11,742 nt of DNA from Rhodospirillaceae bacterium. Lineage in GTDB: Bacteria; Pseudomonadota; Alphaproteobacteria; UBA8366; GCA-2717185. Where the stretch lies: contig PBDC01000025.1 in NCBI GenBank assembly GCA_002717185.1, positions 1 to 11,742 on the forward strand, in the 5' to 3' direction. The translations under genes and the position numbers were made by a program. The notes beneath the pieces are model-generated. The model saw only the letters and a program-made list of their open reading frames with translations. It was not told the origin of the DNA and did not search any database. Positions 6,888-11,742 of the stretch are shown here, piece after piece; the stretch's first letter is position 1; each line of letters begins with the position of its first letter.

Positions 6888-7373
6888 GTGAAAGTAATAA
6901 ACTGCTTTTTAGTGCAGGGGTTGCGCTAGCAGCTGGGATAATCGTGGCATTACAATTAAAAGCAGTAGAAAACGTTAAAGTGACCCCGCTGTGTGGTTTG
7001 GACTATGAATTTTGCCGTCTCAACAGGGCGCTGATCTTCTAAGACTCGGATGGAAAGTGCACTTGCTGCAACGCCGGCTGCACGATGGTGGGGTTAGAGG
7101 ATCCGCAGCTCGTTGAGATCGACGCGTTACAGGTCAGCCATGCGCATGGTGGTGATTTGGATGATTGTTGCATTGAAAAGTCAATGATATGGGCCTGCAG
7201 TAAACCGAAATATTTAATCAGGCTGGTGTCGCATGCCAACGATGATGCGACCAAAGACGGCAAATATTTAAAAAATGGCCAACATGTCAGTGCACGTTTC
7301 GTTCGCCGGCAATAAGATAGAATTTGATGAAAATGGAAAATGCGTCGGCGGTCAACGAAGACTGCTGGCATAA
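6888..7373 (+). pseudogene. Broken gene for a small exported cysteine-rich protein
   Basis: No intact ORF spans this stretch, but one frame (bases 6890-7315) reads like a gene apart from single lesions. It starts with a signal-peptide-like segment (SNKLLFSAGVALAAGIIVAL) and continues PLCGLDYEFC. An in-frame TAA at 7040-7042 interrupts it. It then runs on as DSDGKCTCCNAGC and about 75 further residues with a CC pair and one more Cys, ending at TAA 7313-7315. There is no ATG/GTG/TTG before the signal segment in this frame. A GTG at 6888 is one base out of phase, as if one A had been lost from AAAA. At the 3' end another frame from about 7284 gives VSFAGNKIEFDENGKC and stops at 7373, seven bases before the terminator, suggesting a second frameshift. 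I do not recognise the family. An alternative is an intact small ORF from ATG 7085 (76 residues) without a signal peptide. Confidence 0.5.
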
Positions 7374-7379
7374 ATTATT

Positions 7380-7405
7380 AGACCCCACTTCGGTGGGGTC
7401 TGCTT
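7380..7405 (+). terminator. Strong intrinsic terminator hairpin
   Basis: GACCCCAC, loop TTCG and GTGGGGTC form a perfect eight-bp stem with a stable UUCG tetraloop at 7381-7400, extended to nine bp by A7380-T7401. The downstream tract TGCTTT is only moderately T-rich. On the opposite strand the hairpin is followed by TAATAATTT, so it could also work in reverse. It sits just after the cysteine-rich remnant and 22 bases before the SDR start codon. Confidence 0.85.
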
Positions 7406-7410
7406 TGTCA

Positions 7411-7418
7411 GGAAGGAA
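7411..7418 (+). promoter_or_regulatory. Ribosome-binding site for the SDR gene
   Basis: GGAAGGAA lies five bases before the ATG at 7424 and decides this start over the in-frame ATG at 7436. It begins only ten bases after the terminator stem, which leaves almost no room for a separate promoter. Confidence 0.7.
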
Positions 7419-7423
7419 ACGAG

Positions 7424-8206
7424 ATGGATTGCAGGATGGACGGCCGCACGGCCATTGTGACCGGCGGTAGCATGGGATTGGGCCGTGCGATCGCGCATGA
7501 GTACGCACGATCCGGTGCAAATGTCGCGATGGTGGCGCGCAGGCAAGACGTCCTGGATGAGGCGAAGACGGAAATCGTAGCAGAAGCAAATGGCAAAGTT
7601 GAAGGTTTCGTCTGCGACATGAGCGATGCGGCGGCAATCGGCTCGATGTTCGAGGCCGTGACTGCGACGCTGGGTCCGGTCGATATAATTGTGAACAACG
7701 CCGGGTCTTCACAGCGTGGGCCTTTCCTCGAAATAACGGATGCGATGTGGCAGGCCGATCTGGAACTCAAGCTCTTCGGCGCCATCAGGCTAACGAGGTT
7801 GGCTTTCCCGGGGATGATCGAACGGCGTTGGGGGCGGGTCATCAACGTATTGAATGTCGGAGCAAAAGCACCGCCAGCGACAGGAGCCCCGACCGTAGTT
7901 TCGCGCGCGGCGGGCATGGCTCTCACCAAGGTACTGGCCGGCGAGGGCGCGCCGCACAACGTATTGGTGAATGCTCTGTTGGTGGGCCGGATTGTCAGCG
8001 ATCAGATTGCCCGCCGGCACGCAGCAGCAGATACCAACCAAAGTCTGGAGGACTACATTGCTGAAGCTGGCGAAGCGATCCCTATCGGACGCATGGGCAC
8101 GGCGCAAGAATTTGCAAATATCGCGACATTTTTGGCATCGGATGCTGGATCCTATATCACCGGGACGGCGATCAATGTGGATGGTAACCTGTCGTCTGTC
8201 GTTTAG
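7424..8206 (+). CDS. SDR-fold protein lacking the canonical catalytic residues
   Basis: The 260-residue product has the classical short-chain dehydrogenase/reductase fold and length: a nucleotide-binding TGGSMGLG at 13-20, an acidic CDMSD near 64-68, NNAG at 91-94 and a C-terminal ITGTAINVDGN. Aligned on FabG-type enzymes (Ser to Tyr spacing of 13), the catalytic Asn, Ser, Tyr and Lys are replaced by Glu114, Asn144, Thr157 and Arg161; the usual YxxSK reads TVVSR. The flanking sequence (NVLNVGAKAP, SRAAGMALTK, HNVLVNALLVG) is clean, so this looks like a distinct subfamily rather than decay. It probably binds NAD(P) or a ligand; classical oxidoreductase chemistry is doubtful and the substrate is unknown. 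GGAAGGAA at 7411-7418 supports the start. gshB follows after 58 bases. Confidence 0.88.
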   Translation: MDCRMDGRTAIVTGGSMGLGRAIAHEYARSGANVAMVARRQDVLDEAKTEIVAEANGKVEGFVCDMSDAAAIGSMFEAVTATLGPVDIIVNNAGSSQRGPFLEITDAMWQADLELKLFGAIRLTRLAFPGMIERRWGRVINVLNVGAKAPPATGAPTVVSRAAGMALTKVLAGEGAPHNVLVNALLVGRIVSDQIARRHAAADTNQSLEDYIAEAGEAIPIGRMGTAQEFANIATFLASDAGSYITGTAINVDGNLSSVV

Positions 8207-8264
8207 GAGGGCTATATAGTCGCGGGAATTAGGCACACAAATTGACCGAAACAAGGATCCGGCC

Positions 8265-9209
8265 ATGAGTCTAAACGTTGCCATACAGATGGACCCGATC
8301 GATAGCATCGATATCGTGGGCGACAGTACCTTCGTGCTGGCCCTGGAGGCACAGCGGCGCGGGCACAGTTTGCACTATTATTTACCCCAAACATTGACCT
8401 ATCGGGATGGCAGGGTCACGGCACGCAGCCAGCCGCTGACGGTGAGGCGGGAGGCGGGAAATCATTTCGATCTCGGCGAGTCTGAACAGGTTAACTTGGC
8501 TCGTATGGACGTGGTGCTAATGCGTCAGGATCCACCTTTCGATATGGCCTATATCACGGCAACGCATTTGCTCGAACAAATTCATCCAGAGACGCTGGTG
8601 GTCAATGATCCAGCGGAGGTTCGTAATGCTCCAGAAAAAATTTTTGTGACCCGCTTTCCCGAATTGATGCCACCAACTTTAATCACTTCGAGCCGAGAGG
8701 AAATTCTCGAGTTTCGCGCCGAATATAAGGACATCATCGTAAAGCCACTATACGGCAACGGTGGTGCCGGAGTGTTTCATATCAAACCTGGTGACGAAAA
8801 TTTAAGCGCGTTGCTTGAATTGTTTGCCGATCTTTATCGGGAACCCATCATTGTTCAACGTTATCAGCCGGAAGTACGTGAGGGCGATAAGCGGATTATT
8901 TTGGTCGATGGTGTGGCGGTTGGCGCGACCAACAGAGTGCCGCAGGAAGGTGAGGCGCGATCCAACATGCATGTTGGTGGAACGCCGAAGCCAACCACTC
9001 TGACCAGACGGGAGCAGGAAATCTGTGATGCGATCGGGCCGGAGTTGAAGGCGCGCGGACAGATATTCGTCGGCATCGACGTGATAGGGGACTATCTGAC
9101 AGAGATAAACGTTACTTCGCCAACGGGCTTACAGGAAGTCAACCGGTTCGACAATGTCTGTCTAGAGGCGACAATCTGGGACGCAATTGAGGAGCGCAAG
9201 CCCGGGTGA
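8265..9209 (+). CDS. gshB: Glutathione synthetase
   Basis: GshB joins gamma-glutamylcysteine and glycine with ATP to make glutathione in the cytoplasm. The 314-residue product matches the bacterial enzyme in length and motifs: an N-terminal IQMDP near 7-11, MRQDPPFDM at 86-94, VVNDP at 112-116, ATP-grasp elements [13 protein letters not shown] at 159-171, [11 protein letters not shown] at 206-216, and the metal/ATP-binding [12 protein letters not shown] at 280-291. No key residue appears altered. AAGGA at 8253-8257, seven bases before the ATG, supports the start. In many alphaproteobacteria gshB lies soon after rsmI-yraN; here the BON, SirB1-like, broken cysteine-rich and SDR genes lie in between. 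The gene for the first step, gshA, is not in this window. Confidence 0.97.
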   Translation: MSLNVAIQMDPIDSIDIVGDSTFVLALEAQRRGHSLHYYLPQTLTYRDGRVTARSQPLTVRREAGNHFDLGESEQVNLARMDVVLMRQDPPFDMAYITATHLLEQIHPETLVVNDPAEVRNAPEKIFVTRFPELMPPTLITSSREEILEFRAEYKDIIVKPLYGNGGAGVFHIKPGDENLSALLELFADLYREPIIVQRYQPEVREGDKRIILVDGVAVGATNRVPQEGEARSNMHVGGTPKPTTLTRREQEICDAIGPELKARGQIFVGIDVIGDYLTEINVTSPTGLQEVNRFDNVCLEATIWDAIEERKPG

Positions 9210-9577
9210 TTGTTTCGCTTATGGAACTGCACGCAGTTCATCTAGGCGCCTAAGTGGATTGGCGCTGCTGGATGCAGTAGCGCTCCCGCACTCAGAATTC
9301 TGGAAAAATCTGGTAGATACGGTCGTTCATAAAATTGTCTGTGAGTTGCCACCAAGCGGGCTGCGGCTAGCCTTTAACTCTGGCCTATTTGGCCAAAATG
9401 GATGTTTACTGCGTTTGAACGCCAGCGCAGATGAAGGATGCTAGTCGTCACCGCGACGCTTACGACAGTCGGATTAGGCGACGATTAACTGGTTAAAGTT
9501 ATTGGCTATCAAAATTTTGATCGATTTGCGTTACGGACCTTGCCTGTTGCTGCGTGATGGCGCACTGTTCGCGCGCC
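9210..9577. other. Gene-poor region after gshB
   Basis: These 368 bases hold no gene I can support. One frame stays open from inside gshB to 9444 (85 codons from a TTG at 9187), but it has no good start, no ribosome-binding site and no recognisable family. Its middle (about 9258-9441) reads somewhat protein-like, so a gene remnant is possible. GAACTGC-AC-GCAGTTC at 9224-9239 is a perfect seven-bp inverted repeat just after the gshB stop, with no T-tract, so it is a poor terminator candidate. The last 100 bases are A+T-rich and hold the palindromes listed separately, probably the control region of the following gene. Confidence 0.45.
9485..9521. promoter_or_regulatory. Possible operator: two palindromes upstream of the HAD gene
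   Basis: ATCAAAATTTTGAT at 9508-9521 is a perfect 14-bp palindrome. TTAAC-TG-GTTAA at 9485-9496 is a second inverted repeat 11 bases before it. Both lie in A+T-rich DNA 57-93 bases before the ATG at 9578, where a regulator site or promoter would be expected. I do not recognise the motif as belonging to a named regulator. A+T-rich palindromes of this size can also occur by chance. Confidence 0.35.
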
Positions 9578-10261
9578 ATGAACCAAAAGATCGCTTCACC
9601 GCTTGATGATACAGAGTTCTGGGTGTTCGACTTGGACAACACTCTGTATCCGGCCGATTGTGATCTTTTCAGCCAAATCGACGTCAAAATGGGCGCCTTT
9701 ATCTCTGCCCATTGCGGCATCGATCGTATTGATGCGCGAAAACTGCAGAAACGCTATTACCGGGAACATGGCACGACATTGGCTGGGCTGATGGCGAATG
9801 ACGGTGTGCATCCAGAGGAATTTCTCAGCTTCGTGCACGATATCGATGTGACGCCGGTTCCGCCCAGCCCTGAGTTGCGGGATGCGCTGGCGTCACTGCC
9901 GGGGCGGTGCTTTGTTTACACGAATGGATCTGTGCGACACGCGGAGAACGTTATGGATCGTCTCGGCGTAACGGATGTGTTTGAGGGTATCTACGACATA
10001 ACGGCAGCGGATTACCGCCCAAAACCGGATCCGGCACCCTATAAGGATTTCGTCCAACGTTTCGACATCGATCCGCGACGGGCGATTATGGTCGAAGATA
10101 TCGCCCGCAATCTTGAACCAGCTCACGAATTGGGGATGGGTACCGTGCTGATCCGAACCGCACGCTACGATGAGACACCGGATGAAGAATATATCCATCA
10201 CGCCGCGGATGATTTGCTCGGCTGGCTGCATGCGATCTTGGGTAGACCCAAGGGCGCATAA
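9578..10261 (+). CDS. HAD-superfamily pyrimidine 5'-nucleotidase
   Basis: This is a 227-residue HAD hydrolase of the pyrimidine 5'-nucleotidase/SDT1-like type, which dephosphorylates small phosphate esters, probably nucleoside monophosphates. All HAD motifs are present: FDLDNTLYP with Asp18 as nucleophile and Asp20 as acid/base, VYTNGS with Thr115, Lys149 in YRPKPDP, and MVEDIARN with Glu173 and Asp174. DLDNTLYP is characteristic of this subgroup. In alphaproteobacteria this gene regularly precedes dapD and dapE, as here, though a role in lysine synthesis is not established. The frame opens at GTG 9554 and ATG 9557. None of the starts has a good ribosome-binding site; I chose the ATG at 9578 because it gives the usual short lead before the first motif. 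Confidence 0.9.
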   Translation: MNQKIASPLDDTEFWVFDLDNTLYPADCDLFSQIDVKMGAFISAHCGIDRIDARKLQKRYYREHGTTLAGLMANDGVHPEEFLSFVHDIDVTPVPPSPELRDALASLPGRCFVYTNGSVRHAENVMDRLGVTDVFEGIYDITAADYRPKPDPAPYKDFVQRFDIDPRRAIMVEDIARNLEPAHELGMGTVLIRTARYDETPDEEYIHHAADDLLGWLHAILGRPKGA

Positions 10262-10373
10262 GCCCTTTGAATATCCGGCGTTTCAATGCACCTGAAGCTG
10301 GGTTGACTCATCCTGGCAACTCGACCACAGTCCGCCCTTCCCATGACCAAATCCGTGAAAGGTTACGCCTAAA

Positions 10374-11219
10374 ATGAGCCACGCCGCGTTGCAGAAAACG
10401 ATCGACGAAGCCTGGGAAGCCCGGGAATCTGTCTCAAGCGAAACCCAAGGCGAAGTGCGTGATGCAGTGAATTCGGCGCTTGGCTTAATGGATGCAGGGG
10501 AAGCGCGTGTCGCCGAGAAAATCAGTGGAAACTGGCACGTCAATCAGTGGCTTAAGAAGGCGGTCTTGCTTTCGTTCCGGCTTAATGAAATGACGACAAT
10601 TGCTGGCGGTCCAGGCAACGACACGACGTGGTGGGACAAGGTTCCGTCGAAGTTTGAGGGCTGGACGTCGAACGAGTTTGGTGCAGCTGGATTTCGCGCT
10701 GTACCAAACTGCATCGTCCGGCATTCCGCCTATATCGCGCCGAATGTAGTGCTGATGCCGAGCTTCGTTAATCTCGGTGCCTACGTCGACGAAGGTACGA
10801 TGGTCGATACATGGGCAACGGTCGGCTCCTGCGCGCAGATAGGTAAGAATTGTCACCTGTCCGGCGGCGTCGGGATAGGTGGGGTGCTGGAACCACTGCA
10901 GGCCGATCCCGTTATAATCGAAGACAACTGCTTTATTGGGGCACGCTCTGAGGTCGTCGAGGGGGTCATCGTCGAGGAGGGCGCGGTGCTCGCAATGGGC
11001 TGTTTCATCAGCTCGTCGACCAAGATCGTCGACCGTGCGACTGGTGAGGTTCACCGTGGTCGCGTCCCCGCCTATTCCGTGGTGGTACCCGGCGCGCTGC
11101 CCGGGCCGGCGAGTGCCGAAGGGGCACCGACACCGAGCCTCGCCTGCGTCGTCATTGTTAAGAAGGTCGATGCGCAGACGCGCTCCAAGACATCGATCAA
11201 CGACCTGTTGCGAGACTGA
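10374..11219 (+). CDS. dapD: 2,3,4,5-tetrahydropyridine-2,6-dicarboxylate N-succinyltransferase
   Basis: DapD transfers succinate from succinyl-CoA to tetrahydrodipicolinate, the committed step of the succinylase branch of diaminopimelate and lysine synthesis. The 281-residue product has the helical N-terminal domain (1-100), then a left-handed beta-helix of hexapeptide repeats (about 110-240) with typical segments such as [41 protein letters not shown] and [17 protein letters not shown]. These are strongly diagnostic. The C-terminal part ([15 protein letters not shown]) closes the trimer core in relatives. Length is normal. The 112-base gap after the HAD gene contains GAAAGG upstream of the ATG as a ribosome-binding site and a TTGACT at about 10302 that could be a -35 box without a clear -10. 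dapE begins two bases after the stop. Confidence 0.97.
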   Translation: MSHAALQKTIDEAWEARESVSSETQGEVRDAVNSALGLMDAGEARVAEKISGNWHVNQWLKKAVLLSFRLNEMTTIAGGPGNDTTWWDKVPSKFEGWTSNEFGAAGFRAVPNCIVRHSAYIAPNVVLMPSFVNLGAYVDEGTMVDTWATVGSCAQIGKNCHLSGGVGIGGVLEPLQADPVIIEDNCFIGARSEVVEGVIVEEGAVLAMGCFISSSTKIVDRATGEVHRGRVPAYSVVVPGALPGPASAEGAPTPSLACVVIVKKVDAQTRSKTSINDLLRD

Positions 11220-11221
11220 CC

Positions 11222-11742
11222 GTGCTCGATCCGGTTACGTTTGCGCGGGATCTGATCCGCTGCCCCAGCGTGACCCCGGAGGAAGGTGGTGCGTTGCAAC
11301 TTTTGCAAGGCACGCTGGAGGATATGGGGTTCAAGTGTAAGCGCTTGCTTTTCACCCAGGAGGGGACCCCCGACGTTGATAACCTCTACGCACGCTTAGG
11401 TGATGCTGCGCCTAATTTCTGCTTCGCCGGTCATACCGATGTAGTGCCGGTTGGAGCGCAGAGCGAATGGACCGTGGATCCGTTCGCTGCGGAAGTCAAA
11501 GATGGCATGCTGTTCGGTCGCGGCGCGGCCGACATGAAGGGCGCGATCGCGGCGTTCGCGGCTGCAGTGCAACGTTTCCTTGAAGACGGTGCGCCGAATG
11601 GATCGATTAGTTTCCTAATTACGGGCGACGAGGAAGGACCTTCAATAAACGGCACCAAAAAGGTGTTGCAATGGATGGATGAAAACGGCGAACAGATCGA
11701 TATCTGTATTGTCGGTGAACCGACCAACCCGACCAAACTCGG
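11222..11742 (+). CDS. dapE: Succinyl-diaminopimelate desuccinylase, N-terminal part
   Basis: The frame runs off the window after 173 codons. DapE is a di-zinc M20 hydrolase that removes succinate from N-succinyl-L,L-diaminopimelate, two steps after DapD. The visible part contains [13 protein letters not shown] (11-23), GHTDVVPVG with zinc ligand His71, [11 protein letters not shown] with the bridging Asp104, TGDEEG with catalytic Glu137 and ligand Glu138, and GEPTN with Glu166. The usual GRGxxDMKG is intact. The GTG at 11222 is chosen because it gives the typical opening [18 protein letters not shown] and sits two bases after the dapD stop, implying one transcript and coupled translation. 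The dimerisation domain and the last zinc-ligand histidine lie beyond the window. Confidence 0.95.
   Translation, partial: MLDPVTFARDLIRCPSVTPEEGGALQLLQGTLEDMGFKCKRLLFTQEGTPDVDNLYARLGDAAPNFCFAGHTDVVPVGAQSEWTVDPFAAEVKDGMLFGRGAADMKGAIAAFAAAVQRFLEDGAPNGSISFLITGDEEGPSINGTKKVLQWMDENGEQIDICIVGEPTNPTKL

Noticed and set aside
7040..7042. Programmed stop-codon readthrough at the TAA in the cysteine-rich frame
   Set aside because: The same frame also lacks a usable start and its apparent C-terminus is in another frame, so decay or sequence error is simpler; no recoding signal is evident.
7039..7371. 110-codon minus-strand ORF opposite the cysteine-rich remnant
   Set aside because: It has no ribosome-binding site or recognisable domain, and the plus strand carries the signal-peptide segment and ends at the terminator.
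9224..9239. GAACTGC-AC-GCAGTTC inverted repeat as a gshB terminator
   Set aside because: The two-base spacer forces a shorter stem and no T-tract follows; at most a processing or protein-binding site.
10485..11054. 189-codon minus-strand ORF inside dapD
   Set aside because: It is fully antisense to the well-conserved hexapeptide-repeat gene dapD and has no domain signature.

Overview
The window looks like chromosomal housekeeping DNA from an alphaproteobacterium, probably a Rhodospirillales-like lineage. The evidence is the gene order: hrcA divergent from rph, rph-rdgB-hemW packed together, a short LppC-type lipoprotein next to rsmI, and a HAD nucleotidase followed by dapD-dapE. The DNA is moderately GC-rich by eye, with more A+T between genes. 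I see no phage, insertion sequence, CRISPR array, tRNA or rRNA.

Layout. Bases 1-30 hold the first ten codons of hrcA (minus strand). A 180-base divergent region separates it from rph-rdgB-hemW (211-2691), a tight run for tRNA 3'-end maturation, clean-up of non-canonical purine nucleotides and heme trafficking. hemW ends tail to tail with an LpoA/LppC-like lipoprotein gene (2688-4109, minus). That gene is divergent from rsmI (4122-4970), with only 12 bases between the chosen starts. Next comes a decayed yraN copy (4977-5288), then a dual-BON lipoprotein of the DolP/YraP type (5350-5955) and a SirB1-type transglutaminase-fold/TPR protein (5960-6796). The set lpoA-rsmI-yraN-dolP matches the E. 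coli yraL-yraM-yraN-yraP neighbourhood.

Bases 6797-7423 have no intact gene. They hold what reads as a broken gene for a small, cysteine-rich exported protein (about 6888-7373), closed by a strong intrinsic terminator. Only 22 bases after that hairpin starts an SDR-fold protein (7424-8206) that lacks all four catalytic SDR residues. gshB (glutathione synthetase) follows, then 368 bases with no convincing gene but with a perfect 14-bp palindrome. The window ends with a HAD pyrimidine 5'-nucleotidase-type gene, dapD, and the first 173 codons of dapE (lysine/diaminopimelate synthesis).

Most of the window is ordinary. The parts most worth a second look are the two gene remnants within about 2.4 kb, the catalytically degenerate SDR with a terminator at its doorstep, and the start-to-start packing of the lipoprotein gene and rsmI. 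I found no convincing new multi-gene system.
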